Of a DNA stretch of 64,000 nucleotides, positions 45,403 through 56,581 are shown piece after piece. The position numbers and the translations under genes are program-made. Source of the stretch: Seiridium cupressi (Eukaryota > Ascomycota > Sordariomycetes > Amphisphaeriales > Sporocadaceae); assembly GCA_036674765.1 (NCBI GenBank), contig JARVKI010000089.1:1-64000 (forward strand). The letters are read 5' to 3'. The notes below the pieces were generated by a model that worked only from the letters and a program-made list of their open reading frames with translations, had not been told where the DNA came from and searched no databases. Position 1 is the stretch's first letter; each line of letters begins with the position of its first letter.

Positions 45403-46323
45403 TTAGCATACATACCCAACCGCTCCTGCTGCTACACCAAATAGGTACCCCATCTTAATTGTAGCAGTTGGTCCAGCCAGATTGCTGCTAGTCTGCTTGA
45501 CGTAAGCGTGCTCGGCTTGGTGGTAGCTGGTGGTGGTACGCTCGCGCGGACACAGCCTACAGTCGTGATGTTGGTTGCATAGTTCTGATCCACCCACTTT
45601 GTCCAGACAGGAAACACCATTTTCGACAGATTTGCGACCTTGGTCCCATCGCTAGGATCATGCGGGTCGCTGCAGTAATTCCACCCCGCGTCAGCATTGA
45701 TGACGGCGTGGCAATCCGAACTTTCATTATACATGAGCGAGACGTCTCTCGCGGAGAGAGTTTTATAAGCGCGCTCCTGAACTCTGCCAAAAACGCGGAA
45801 CCGCAACTCCAAAGTTTGTATCAGAAGTGAAGAGTTCATTCCATGTCGAATTGTATATTGGAGCGATGAATTTGTGGCACACATTCCACTCGTTGATGTC
45901 AAAGTTTTGGCTATTTAGGATTCTGATAGCTGCGTTGGCGAAGGCTTGGTTTCTGTCTTTATAGGTCGTTGCTGTGTCGAGTGAGACGTCCGCCACGGAT
46001 ATAGTATAGATCAAACCAGGTGCGCCATCAGGGCGAGGGACGGTGAAATTGTACTTTGCGAACCGTTCATCGAGGGCCGGTTGCATGACGCTGCCTTGAT
46101 ACATTGAAGCGGCCGCCGTATTTAGCCCAGTGGAAGTTTTTTTCGACGAGGTAGTGTCGCCGAGCACGAGGCTCTAGAAGACGGGAGAGCTGTCGGTGAG
46201 ATAGCTGATAATCTTGAAAGCATAGTAAAGGCTAAGTATCAGAGGCCTTACATCAGATTTAATGGCGGCGATCGTGAGATGTCGAATCGATAAAGGAAAA
46301 CAATGGTTGTTGGAAGGTATCAT
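45403..46323 (-). pseudogene. Surface or secreted protein gene, two frameshifts
   Basis: Exon 1 46323-46252 (MIPSNNHCFPLSIRHLTIAA) joins exon 2 from 46173 across a 78-nt GTAAGG...TCTAG intron. Exon 2 reads SLVLGDTTSSKKTSTGLNTA through KYNFTVPRPDG to VAVPRFWQSSGARL, then stops. The continuing domain (ARDVSLMYNESSDCHAVINA, GWNYCSDP, TKVANLSKM) is in the next frame, with one extra base in a TTATAAAAC run near 45761-45768. A second shift near 45490-45500 leads to a C-terminal hydrophobic end (SSNLAGPTATIKMGYLFGVAAGAVGYVC) suited to a GPI anchor or membrane span. Cys and N-glycosylation sites fit an exported protein. I cannot name the family. Both shifts could be errors, but two in one gene suggest decay. 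Confidence 0.6.
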
Positions 46324-47626
46324 GGATAAACCTCGAGCTAATCACGACTTTATTTGGGACTATTAAATGATTTACTTAGACTACGAGAACACTAGATGTA
46401 TTGTACTTACTGAAACTTGGATTATGGCTAAAACGATATTGCTGGAAGACATCTGTATATTCTCAGCAAATAGGCTACCTTAGAGGGTTCGCATATCGCA
46501 AGTCAGCTGGCGGTATAGGCAACTTCGTAGAACGTTGCTTGATGAAAGCGGCAATATTGTAGAGCGACGACAGTTTTTCAGTACGGACAGGTTTCAAGCA
46601 CGCCTCTGTCCTTCAAGTATTCTGTCCTATTAGAATAGGGACGCTGCCATCTGTATTATCGGGCTACTTAGCCTCCACTATCGTGTATATAGACTAGATT
46701 CCTCTTCGGCTTCCCCGTGATACTCAATTAATTACTCAGTTCATCCTCATACCTTCGTCCATCTTTACATATTCGTTTGAAACACGGGCCTTTTAATGTC
46801 TTGACACTTGTCTACGGCCCTTCTTGATGGCTTAAGTAACCAGGGATCGAATATCTCTGAGCCGAAAACAGATCACTAGAACATACCAATGATGCTGAAG
46901 ATACATCTACAAATCTTATTTCGACGATCAGGACCCATCAACGCTAAATTTGAATTATTTGGGCGAATCATATGGTAGTGAAGACCTTGTACTTCGTGTT
47001 TCCATACAGTGTTTCCATAATCATGTTGTAACTGCTTTCTCCCTCGTTATAAACCCCCCTTAAAACTTCGAGTTCCTTTCTTTGTCGAACTCATCAGACT
47101 TGGTGCTACGTTTTAGAGAAAAAGAATCACCCTTATAGTCAGCACTTCGGTCCTGATTAGAACGTGAGAGATACATGCCATCCAATATGAACAAAATCAT
47201 GTACAAGAAGAGAGAAGAAAAAAACGAAAAAAGGATGGCCGGGGGTGTGGTGGGGAGGACACCGCTTTCGAGTCAGAGTATATCATATCGAAATACATCA
47301 CTGGTTTCAATTTGTCCTATTTCATCAAGATCTGTTCATGTTTCTTGTGTATTCGAAGGACGATGCGATCAGTAGGCCGGAATATTTCCCGTTCATAAGC
47401 TTCGACTGTGATTAAGTCATGAGGTTCGAGGGGAATGGGTGTTAATATATGAATAACAGACCACAGCTCATCATCAGAACCCCTCTTATCAATCACGACC
47501 TCCAGCAACTCCCTTCGCATCACTTATCATTGTACTATAAATTCGAACTTCCCAGAGTAATTCTCCAACTAGGGAACCAGCAATCTTAGAAAACAAACAC
47601 AAACGAAGCGTCAGGCACCTGCAACT
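46324..47626. other. Intergenic region
   Basis: 1.3 kb, moderately A+T-rich, with pyrimidine-rich leader before the F-box gene. A 68-codon minus-strand frame at 47317-47523 (MMRRELLEVVIDKRGSDDEL) is evenly composed and could be a small gene or exon, but nothing confirms it. Confidence 0.4.
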
Positions 47627-48667
47627 ATGGCCATGGAGAAAGCTTTGGCGACTCCAGAGTTATTGGAGCAGATTCTATTGCATTGCGATGAGCGCCAAAT
47701 ATTCACCGAGCTCACACGCGTCAGCAAACAATGGCAATCTGCCATTCAAGCATCCCCTATCTTGCGGCGGCGACTATTCCTAGAAGCAGAACCACAACCA
47801 GACCGCTCAGACAAAAACACGGACATCATACGTCTGCGAACAAACCCATTTTTCCAGGCCCGTATTAACGCCTGGATTCGTTTTGCGCATTGGAAAAGGC
47901 AGATCGAGGGGTGTTGGAACGCTATCTGGGTGGAAATGATCGATGAACATTCCTATCCCCAAAAAGCATCTTGGCGCACTCAGCTCACACAACAGCCTCC
48001 CATAAAGACCGTCACAGTAGCCATCGAATGCCTCAGAGAGATTCCCCAGATAGACGGCCAGGTTAGATGCACAGGCTACGCAATCGCAAACTTCGATTTC
48101 AATGCGTCTGGCGGGCTGAGAATGGGAGCTCTGCTGGACATAATGAAGACAGCAAGGCTCAGGGGTACTACAAGCTTTGAGCTCAATGGGCGAGGCGGCT
48201 TGTTTTGGCCTAGATACACAGGACATGAGCCTGAATGTCCCGTCGAAGAGCCAACACATCAAAACTGGTCCCCTACCAGGGCTGCCCGTAGAGGCTGCCA
48301 GAAGTGCGCTATACCCTACCTCGACACGGACAAGGACAACCACAGTCACTTTGTCTTGCTAATGAGGCACGGCATCCGAAGAGGAAAGGGAGAAACTATT
48401 AACTTGGAAGAAGAGATAACAACAGACCGGAATTTACTTGCCAAAGCGAAATCCAGGAGTAAGGAATTGGTTGAGTATCTGGGAAATAGATGTTACAGTG
48501 GAGTCGAGTCCCCCAATCGATATTTGAAGGACGTACATTGGAAGGCTAGGCTAGACGATGAGTGGCAAGATGTCATAGAGGTTCTCGGGGACAAGACTGC
48601 CGCCATGATATTTCTACAAGATGTTGGTTGTGCCGAGAACAAGGATGCTAACCCATATACCTTGTAA
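47627..48667 (+). CDS. F-box protein
   Basis: A 346-residue single-exon protein. An F-box lies at about residues 7-50: ALATPELLEQILLHCDERQIFTELTRVSKQWQ, with the conserved L-x-E-I/L-L, the central R/L-x-V-x-K/R-x-W and following I-x-x-S-P-x-L-R-x-x-L-F (QASPILRRRLFLEAEP). F-box proteins dock substrates on Skp1-Cul1 ubiquitin ligases. Past the F-box there is no WD40 or LRR repeat; the rest is a Trp-containing domain of the kind typical of the numerous fungal F-box-only proteins (RINAWIRFAHWKRQ, AYTMWLE-like segments absent). No signal peptide. Start in ACTATGGCC context. Substrate unknown. Confidence 0.85.
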   Translation: MAMEKALATPELLEQILLHCDERQIFTELTRVSKQWQSAIQASPILRRRLFLEAEPQPDRSDKNTDIIRLRTNPFFQARINAWIRFAHWKRQIEGCWNAIWVEMIDEHSYPQKASWRTQLTQQPPIKTVTVAIECLREIPQIDGQVRCTGYAIANFDFNASGGLRMGALLDIMKTARLRGTTSFELNGRGGLFWPRYTGHEPECPVEEPTHQNWSPTRAARRGCQKCAIPYLDTDKDNHSHFVLLMRHGIRRGKGETINLEEEITTDRNLLAKAKSRSKELVEYLGNRCYSGVESPNRYLKDVHWKARLDDEWQDVIEVLGDKTAAMIFLQDVGCAENKDANPYTL

Positions 48668-49052
48668 ATCTATCGAGCCCAGTCAATCTTTGTCATCAGC
48701 CAGAATAGACTTTGTCCATGACACACCGATCGAGGTTTGAGCAATTACGACACTGCCATGATCATAGTCTCCTCGCAACCCAAAGCCGAAATCTCCCTTG
48801 ACCATCGAGCTGCAAGGATATATCAGTCGAGTCACTGCCCGAAGATAGTTAATGACGAGGCTAGACAACCTGCCAGTGGTAGCATGAACCTAGCTTAAGG
48901 CTGTAATTCGCTCTGGATAGAACGAATAGAAACACTCCCTATTAGCCTTTATTAAGCCTCGAATAAGTGGATCGAATTATAGTGAGTGTTTGAATATTAA
49001 ATAAGAGCTATACCTGTCCAGCCGTATTCACTGGCGTGAGTTCACTCGAAAC
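48668..49052. other. Intergenic region between convergent genes
   Basis: About 385 bp of 3' flanking sequence; nothing recognised. Confidence 0.45.
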
Positions 49053-50042
49053 TCAAACCTGCGCCTTCCCATCTATAGAGCTCCGGGGACTATACACAGT
49101 ATCTTCATCGTCATCGATTGTTCCAGCATTTTCTTCCTGCATCAACCTCTGTCCTTCCTCACCTCCGCTAGCTCCCATCTCAATGTCCTCCCTCCTGCCT
49201 GTCGGCGGATTGCCGGTGACAGTGAGATCTGGACGGCCCATCAGCACATAGATGATGGCATCCCTAAACAAGATGCCGACGAAAATGATAATGAAGGCGA
49301 CCATGAAAAGCGGAAGCACAGGTGGCCAATAGCGATAATGCGCCTTGGTCCCAAAACGGACCAGGATGCAATCGACGAGCGTGCGCAGCCAAGCTGTGCA
49401 TGCGCATGCGAAAGGCAATATATTGAAGATTGTGATTGCTGTCCAATTTGGTTCGGAAAAGTCTATCACGCCGGCGCAGTCCCCCAGGGTGTGGATTGAC
49501 GTTCTCTTCATACGATAGGTGAACATGATGCAAAGGGGTATGATGGCTATAGTGACGAGAAGGAATCTCGTGGCACGGAAGACAGGACTCGGATCTTGGC
49601 TGTCGTAGCGCTTGGCCCAGTCCTTCCATCCCTCAGCCGCCCGTTGGCTGGCCTTTTGCGTTCGCGGCGCGCTGTCTTGATCGTCATGGTCGTCTCGAGG
49701 ACTGCTCTCGTTACTAGATTGAGCGTTGACGTCTCCATCACCAACACTAGTCTGTGGGCTCCCCGCAGAGGATTCCTTGTATGTATGTGCGGCCACCTCA
49801 ATTGCAATAGTCAATATCCAAATTCCAATAGTCCAGACGACGACGTTGAAAGTGGGGCCGGTTTCGTTGCTCCATGGAAATCGGTCGTGACAATCGGCCT
49901 TGTGGTCGTAGTATCTGGAAAATATCTGCGACATGATGTTTATTCTCAAGTTGCAAAATGACAGAGCAGAGACGAGCCATGTCCAATGTCTTGAGAAAGG
50001 AGGGGAGTCATTAAATATCCACATTTGAAGGATCCCGACCAT
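49053..50042 (-). CDS. Multi-span membrane protein of unknown function
   Basis: A 329-residue single-exon frame. About five hydrophobic segments are visible: WTWLVSALSFCNLRI (near 20-36), VVVWTIGIWILTIAIEVAA (67-85), FLLVTIAIIPLCIMFTY (about 158-174), ITIFNILPFACACTAWL (about 204-221) and LPLFMVAFIIIFVGILF (about 242-260). A hydrophilic loop rich in Ser, Asp and Gln lies between spans 2 and 3, and the C terminus is acidic and Ser-rich (GEEGQRLMQEENAGTIDDDEDTVYSPRSS). I do not recognise the family. The gene may have an upstream exon, because the first span begins almost at the start codon; I use the first in-frame ATG. Confidence 0.72.
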   Translation of the reverse strand: MVGILQMWIFNDSPPFSRHWTWLVSALSFCNLRINIMSQIFSRYYDHKADCHDRFPWSNETGPTFNVVVWTIGIWILTIAIEVAAHTYKESSAGSPQTSVGDGDVNAQSSNESSPRDDHDDQDSAPRTQKASQRAAEGWKDWAKRYDSQDPSPVFRATRFLLVTIAIIPLCIMFTYRMKRTSIHTLGDCAGVIDFSEPNWTAITIFNILPFACACTAWLRTLVDCILVRFGTKAHYRYWPPVLPLFMVAFIIIFVGILFRDAIIYVLMGRPDLTVTGNPPTGRREDIEMGASGGEEGQRLMQEENAGTIDDDEDTVYSPRSSIDGKAQV

Positions 50043-51000
50043 GGATGCTGCGCCACATTAGCGCACTAGATGCGGCTATCACAAGGCAGATCCGAGCTCG
50101 GTGAGGCGAACGAGAGTGTGTCTTAACGATTCTGAGCTGATCCAATGGATCAACTTGGAATCGCGGTGTTTGATTCCAACGACGTTAGATATGGTAGAAT
50201 AAGTTATGGTGAGTAATATTACTGCGTACGTACCCGGGGCGAATCGAGCACCGAGTCATAGTGTATCGACTTCCTGAGCTCCGATCAGCTCCTCTAATGT
50301 TTCAAGTCCCTTTGCGAGCTGTCTGTAGGGATGTTTATCTAAATTCAGGAAAGGGGCGAAAGCTCGCTAGCTGCACCCATCAGTGCTGAGGGTATCACTA
50401 TAACTGACAATATGACATCTTGGCAAGCGTCAATGCACTCGATCAAGGCCCACCTTTTTAATGCTGCGTTGCCGATTGGCCTCCCCAGTGCCAGTTGAGA
50501 CGGCTTATTGGTATTATCGGAGCCAAGCCCGTTCCAGCTTGTCGCAATACATAAACTATATGAAGCATTCGCCAGCTTTGGCTCGTCTCCTCGGTAGTCT
50601 CCTCACTGTACTAAACCCTAGAACAGTCAGCCATATCGAATCCAGCTGATTTGAAATTAGCCATACTGGAAGCGACTGGTGGCATAGATAGTGCCACTGT
50701 TTGCTCCCTTTTCGCGCAGACCACAAGAAACATCATTCGTGATGGCTGGATTATAAGTCTGTAAAGAATGTTGAGATTTTAAAATAAATATGGACAAAAT
50801 CTCAAGCTAGAGAGTACATTTCATTCGTGCTAAAACCACCACCCCTACACCCATACTTTGATAGGGCATACCAGCGCAATAGACCTCAAACCATGTGTTT
50901 AATTACCATCAAATTCTCTAAAAACGGAAGAATTAGATTATTGTAAACATCATTTTTGATGATGTGCAATCTTTCCCCGGGGGTCATCTGGGGCAGTTTC
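50043..51000. other. Intergenic region
   Basis: About 960 bp including the promoter of the membrane-protein gene. Nothing else recognised. Confidence 0.45.
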
Positions 51001-51942
51001 CTAATCTTTGTTGTAACTCCTGCGTAGGAAGGGGCCTACTTTCGTCCATTTAATATCAGGATATCGGTCATTGTCAAGCGGTTCCAACTTGCCCTGGCCA
51101 GAGAACATGTTGGTCAGGTACTGCATTCCCTGCCAGGCGGGCATGGTTTGATCGGAACCACCCAGGCGCTTCATTGCCGAGATGATGAGTTCCATCAGCC
51201 ACAGCCCGCCTATTGAAGAAACCGTAAAAGGACTGCCTTCCACAGTCGTGACAACTTTCGCCAAATCGTTGGCGCTGAATACGTCGCCAGCGATGCGGAG
51301 GAACTTGGGCGTCGGGTTCGGGTCTGCAGCCACCGCGGCGGTGTACGCGGCAGTGTCAACCATAGTGGTAAAGTCGAGCTTCTGGTCGGCGCTACCGACA
51401 TAAGTGATCCTGCGCTTCTTCTTGTCGATCAGTGACATCTCGCTCGTCAGGAGGTCCATGAAACCACCGTTGAGTATGCTAGTCCATGCGATGTTCGATT
51501 GGTCTAGCCGCGAATGGAACTCGCGACGCAAGTCCAAGTTTCGATTGGATCCAGGTTGTGTCTTTGTGAAATCGAGCGAGAAGTCTGAAGGGATGAAGCG
51601 CGGTACCTTGGTGGCCATGGCACTGTCGAGCAGTCGACCTTGTGCCGTGAGAATAACGTCCGCCAGACCCTGCAGGGAGGATACTACGCATTTTGCCCCC
51701 TGCAATTCACGAGTAAGCGTGGTCTTGTCGGCTAGGTCAACCTCAGCAACCGTTACAGTGCCCAATTGGCGCAGCGTCTCAATACGCGCGTGACCAGTGC
51801 CCGGTCGGACCAATGCTTTGACAGCGACCGAGCGCTTACAGAGCTCCGATACGATGAGCTTGCCCATGGCACCAGTCGCGCCAGCAATGGCGATGGTGAT
51901 AGGAAGTACTTGGGTGTCAAAGATGGACTAGATCTGTGTCAT
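51001..51942 (-). CDS. NmrA/isoflavone-reductase-like NAD(P)-binding protein
   Basis: A 288-residue frame runs from an internal ATG at 51867, but the nucleotide-binding motif GATGAMGKL begins just upstream in the same frame (ITIAIAGATGAMG), so the true N terminus lies further out. In frame, an ATG at 51940-51942 precedes a TAG at 51928-51930, so either translation starts in a spliced upstream exon or this is a Gln-to-stop change. The rest is intact: VPRFIPSDFSLDFTK and NIAWTSILNGGFMDLL are typical of atypical SDRs of the NmrA type, which bind NAD(P)(H) and act as reductases or redox sensors. The catalytic Tyr/Lys pair of classical SDRs is not evident. No signal peptide. Substrate unknown. Confidence 0.78.
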
Positions 51943-53252
51943 CGAATATGGAATTGACTACATTGTATTCGCCCTGCCCGTAGATTATATAGGATATTAA
52001 CCAAGACGATAAACTTGTTTCATTATACTATTCATGACGCCCGCGTGGAAACTAAACAGCTATAAAAGTTCTTACAAATCAACTTATGATAAAGGCCGAG
52101 GGCGAAATTAGGATTGTGCTCCACCGTCACGGTGTAACTTAAGTGTTCGTGGCTGGACAACGTTAGTGTACAATGTAGGGAGTGCTAGTGTAGTTGACCA
52201 TTACTAGTGCCAGCGAGGAGATGACCAAGCCATGTCGGCGTTTGAGTAGTTCGGCCTCCGACGTTCGCCCGTCACATGGTTGCTCCGAATTCACCTAGAT
52301 ATGTCGTGTATCCCCAACTTTTAGACCTTCGTACACTGCAGCAGCGTGGAATCAACTGTGTTGGCTGCATTACAAAGCACTGTTTGCCAACAAAGGCTTC
52401 AAGCCTGCTCCATCTAGATGGAACAAATCGAAACATCGCGAAAGCTTCAACCTAGCATCAATTGTGGTACTACCGGTCAGGATCAGAGTGTATTACGCAG
52501 CACCAAAGTATGTGACTCGGCAATCGCGCCTTTTTTCCCCGGGTCATATACATGGAAAGTGATTCATAAACAAGTTAAATCGACGATGATAGCGTCAAAG
52601 TTATTCCAGTGTAGGACTACCATAATGTATGGCCGCAGTGACCATCCTCGAACACGTAGCCCGCCAGCTGCTGTCTTCACGAGGATTAGCACCATGATAG
52701 GGTAATTGACCAGCTTTTACCAAGCTTTGGGACCGCAACGTCCTAAAAGCGATCAGGGCAAAAGAGAAGATAATTATGCTATACAAACTCACCGACCACT
52801 AAGGATCAGGATACTTGCTTGGCATCGAATTTATTATACTGAGTTAGTTCTTAGCTTTAAGATACTTGTAAATCGAGAGTATAACGTACTTTGGGAATCT
52901 CGCGCTCGCGTTTCGTTGCGCTTATTAAGCTAGTTGCAGGATAACCCTTCCCCTCACTTCCCGGATGTCATCATGCCGTGCCGCCGCGATGCGTGTTAAC
53001 TTCTGCCTCCGACCTTTGCATCGTCGTCCGGCAACTAACCTCTGAAAGCATCGGGTAAAGTATGAATGAGCGACTAGCGTTCGCGTTTAATCGGATTGAT
53101 ATAGGTATCTCGCGTTTAGTCAAGAGCCGAGACCATGAGAGACTGACTATAAGACGGAGTACAAATGTCTGCATCTGGAACCGGAATTCTAATCTCTAAT
53201 CACCATAAGTTCATTTCTTTAGACTTTACGTGACATTGTACGACTGAAGAAA
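51943..53252. other. Intergenic region between divergent oxidoreductase genes
   Basis: 1.3 kb containing the upstream regions of the NmrA-like gene (minus) and the SDR gene (plus). No other gene; the open frames are short and motif-free. Confidence 0.45.
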
Positions 53253-54162
53253 ATGGGTTCACTAGATAAGCCATTAGCTGGTAAAGTCGCTCTCGGTACG
53301 TTTTCATGAGGCGGTAAGAAGATTTGTGGCTACTCGCTGACACACTCCCAGTGACTGGTTCTGGCCGAGGCATCGGCGCTGCTATCATTCGAAAACTTGC
53401 GACCTACGGAGCTGACGTCGTGGTCAACTATGCTAATTCATCTGCTGCCGCCGAAGCTGTGGCGGCCAGTGCGCGAGACCTTGGTGTCAGGGCTATTTGT
53501 GTCAGAGCCGACGTCAGCAAACGAGTAGACATTGCTCAACTCTTCCGCCAAGCTATAGAAGAGCTGGGCAAGCTGGACATAGTAATGAGTAACTCTGGCA
53601 TCGAGCACTTCGGAGATCTGGAAAAGGTCGAAGAACAAGAGATTGATAAGGTTCTCGCCGTCAACGTCAAAGCACAATTCTTCATCGCCCAGGAAGCGTA
53701 TAAACATCTCAATGAAGGAGGGCGACTCATTTTGACCTCGTCGATCTCTGCAGTATGGGTAAGTAATACAATCACGTTATTCAATTTGACCGCGGCTGGC
53801 ATCTTTCAATACAGGGTGTCCCCCGACATGCTGTGTACTCAGCGTCGAAGGCCGCCATCACGGGAATGGTCAAATGCCTGGCCCAAGACTTCGGCCCTCG
53901 AAAGATCACAGTCAATTGCATTGCCCCTGGTGGGATCAAGTCTGATATGTACACCGAAGCTGCGAAAGACTATTACCCCGGAGGAGAATCTATGAGTGTC
54001 GAAGAGATCGACAAGAAGGTTGGGGCGATGAGTCCGATGGGAAGGCCTGGCTACCCGGAGGATGTTGCCGGTGTTGTTATGCTTCTTGCATCGCCGGAGT
54101 CACAGTGGCTCACTGGGCAGACCTTGCACGTTAGTGGAGGGGCACATATGGCAACTGCCTAG
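53253..54162 (+). CDS. Short-chain dehydrogenase, tetrahydroxynaphthalene-reductase-like
   Basis: Exons 53253-53295, 53352-53758 and 53815-54162 (introns 56 nt each, GTACGT...CCCAG and GTAAGT...TACAG) join in frame to 265 residues. A classical SDR: TGSGRGIG cofactor motif (about 16-23), NSGIEHF (NNAG equivalent, about 94), catalytic Ser in LTSSISAV (about 144-145), Tyr158 and Lys162 in YSASK, and an N-x-I-A-P-G-G segment followed by a substrate loop. The ending (MSPMGRPGYPEDVAGVVMLL ... SGGAHM) is like fungal 1,3,8-THN and versicolorin reductases, NADPH enzymes of melanin and polyketide pathways. No polyketide synthase is in the window, so the substrate cannot be assigned. All catalytic residues are present. 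Confidence 0.9.
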
Positions 54163-54887
54163 AGTCGTTTTAGTACATGATGTATTCTTTTTCTTTAATA
54201 CACTCTTTTGTAATTGTTGGTCAGAACTACAACTGTTTGGCCACAGGCGCCCTGAACTGCTCAAGTTACGGAAAAATTGGCATAACACGGACGGATCAAG
54301 CTCAGCAAGAACCAATTGGCAAGTTAAGCCTTGGTGCTAGTGTCTATCAACTATGTAGCGCAGCGAGATGACGGGATCCTGACTCTCATTTATGCCATCC
54401 TATAAGTAACGGTGGTAGGACCAGGGTATATGTGATACTTATACTAAAGCTTGACTAATATGACACCCACGGGTCTCTAGTGAATGTCGTGAAAGGGATA
54501 GATTGCATAGTTTGTCATAGAGTACAAAGTTTCTCTATTTAGTTGCAGTCTAACACATCATCATTCAACGAATAACGATTAAGCACTATAGTTAACGATT
54601 GAGAAATCTACAATATGTTTTCAAAAACCCTCTATAGCCATTGTTTCGGATGGAGTGATTCGGCCATGGAGCCCATATCGGTCACTTCCCGAGAAGGCAT
54701 ACTCGAGCTCCCAGATAACTTAACAATTTCTAAGTTTGTCTTTGCCAACGGAATAAACATCAACTTCAAACGTTTGTATTGCATGTTTTATATATATATA
54801 GAAATGGATTGTGAGACCAATAGCACATCATTTACCCGCCAAAGGCTCCCCAGTGTGTAGCCACATCCACACGCAGGGCATGGGGCC
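54163..54887. other. Intergenic region between convergent genes
   Basis: About 725 bp; a TATATATATA run lies at 54790-54799. Nothing else recognised. Confidence 0.4.
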
Positions 54888-56018
54888 TTACTGCGGGGCG
54901 GTTGCAAACCCGGTGTAGTCTCGATACGCGGAGAACATCAAGATGGCAAAGCTCTGAGCCTCTGGAGATCCATGTGAAGGCGTTCCGTCACTCCAATCCA
55001 ACGGGCTGATCACAGGGTAGAGGAGTCCATCATCACCGATGCGCTCGATGATGGTTTGACGCTTTTCATCGGCCCAGGCCGTGTAAGTGCCCCCAAAGTC
55101 CTGTGGCTCAAGTATGGCGAGGCGATAGGCTGTCGCTGTGAGTAAGGTTGTGCCAGATAGCTCGCCAAACCACGTTGTGTCGTTCAAATAGTTGCGCAGA
55201 AGCGGCTCGTTTGGCTCGGCCGCGTCGAGAGCAATCGCGGCGTCCAGAATGGCTCGAACTATGTCCTTGGTTTGTTCTAATTCATTCGTCAACTCGTTTG
55301 CGAAACTCGACTTTTTCGCAGTCGCCAAGACTCGTGTCATCCCGGCTGCAGCCCACGCATTTCCTGTACTCCAGATTCCCAGATCTTGGGTTTGAGGGCC
55401 GATGATGTGGTGCCAGAGGCCTGCTGCACTTTCCTCTCCAGGGATGCCAAGGACATCCCGATACAAGCTGAATTGCTGCAGGGTCTCCCGCATAAGGCTA
55501 ACATCGTTGGTTTGGACTGCCCAATATGCCATTGCTGATGGCGCCATGTATATAAAATCCGCCCACAGCTCAGCCACGGCCTCTCTATGACTAATGGCAC
55601 CATTCGGCCAGCGTGGAACGTCATTGACTAGATGCTCAACTTGCCGCTGTGCTGCGGCAAGATAGTCTGGTTCCTCCTGGCCAATCATAATGGCGAATAC
55701 ACCGAGAGACGCGGGATCGCCAGCTGCCCCTAACACGAGTTCAGCCACAAAGACTCCTAGGTCATCTCCTTACGTACCGTCTCCATCAATGAGTGTCGTT
55801 GAGTTCGTCCAGATGAGAGGCTCAGCGTAGGATAACGCCGGCACTTCGTCGACACGCAAAACTGGCACCTTACCGTCGGGAAAGGGATCGCGGCCAAAAA
55901 CGGAGTAGCTTCCATTGTACCACTCGAGGAGTGCTTCCGAGAACGTGCCATACTCCCATGAGTGGGTGGCCAGTCGCTGGCCCTGGGCAATGACACTCTG
56001 TATGAGGTCAGACGACAT
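54888..56018 (-). CDS. GH105/GH88-like glycoside hydrolase (YteR type), N terminus uncertain
   Basis: Exon A (to 55778) and exon B 55729-54888 are joined by a 48-nt intron (GTACGT...TTAG, phase 1), restoring TTLIDGDGAAGDPASLG. From the first ATG (56016-56018) this gives 360 residues; the frame is open a further 18 codons upstream, so the natural start may lie in another exon. It matches the alpha/alpha-barrel of unsaturated rhamnogalacturonyl/glucuronyl hydrolases: PRWPNGAISHREAVAELWADFIYM (where the family has its catalytic acid region), WAVQTND, GLWHHIIGPQTQDLGIWSTGNAWAAAGM and YRDYTGFATAPQ at the end. It probably degrades pectin-derived oligosaccharides. A signal peptide is not visible in the model, so either the N-terminal exon is missing or it is intracellular. 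Confidence 0.72.
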
Positions 56019-56054
56019 GTTGTCAGAGGCCTGGCGAAGGATCGTAGGTGACAC

Positions 56055-56581
56055 TGACCATCGACTTTGGTCTGCCTCTCAGGGGCCTGAAGTATATAGT
56101 TTTGAAATGGAGGTGGCGAAAAGGTCCCGCCAGGCTCGATTAGCAGATTCCAATAGCATCTTTCGAGGCGTTCTGAAAGTGCTGAAATCGAGGCTGTGCT
56201 GACCCATCAATGCTTATTAATAGATGCCTTGTGCGGACGAGCTACTGTGGCGAGCGTTCCTCAAAGCGCTGGTCCATAAGACGCAGGCTAGTTGCTTGGT
56301 ATTCTAGAAAAGCAACGAGAATACAAAGACAGTCGCCCAATGGGGCGCATTATTGTCGAACCACAATGTCAGTGGTTGCTGATTAGCTCCATTGCTGAGG
56401 GGTTAAGTTCGGGTCAAGTTAGGCTCATGGAGCGGTACTTCCAATTCGGATTGTGTGTTTTGAACGACCTGGCATTTAATGGGCAATGATCGACACTATG
56501 CCCTCAGTAAGCCGCACCCCTGCTGCATGAATCCTACTATCTTGCATCCCCGAAGCCAGAGCCTCGCCGTTCAAAAGCCCA
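56055..56581. other. Intergenic region upstream of the hydrolase
   Basis: Contains the promoter of the minus-strand hydrolase. A possible in-frame exon was not found: the ATG-led frame at about 56210 ends in a stop before any usable donor. Confidence 0.4.

Noticed and set aside
55757..55777. A 21-nt micro-intron (GTACGT...CTAG) in the GH105-like gene
   Set aside because: A 48-nt intron from the same donor to TTAG at 55730 gives a better family match (DGDG joined to AAGDPASLG) and a normal fungal intron size.
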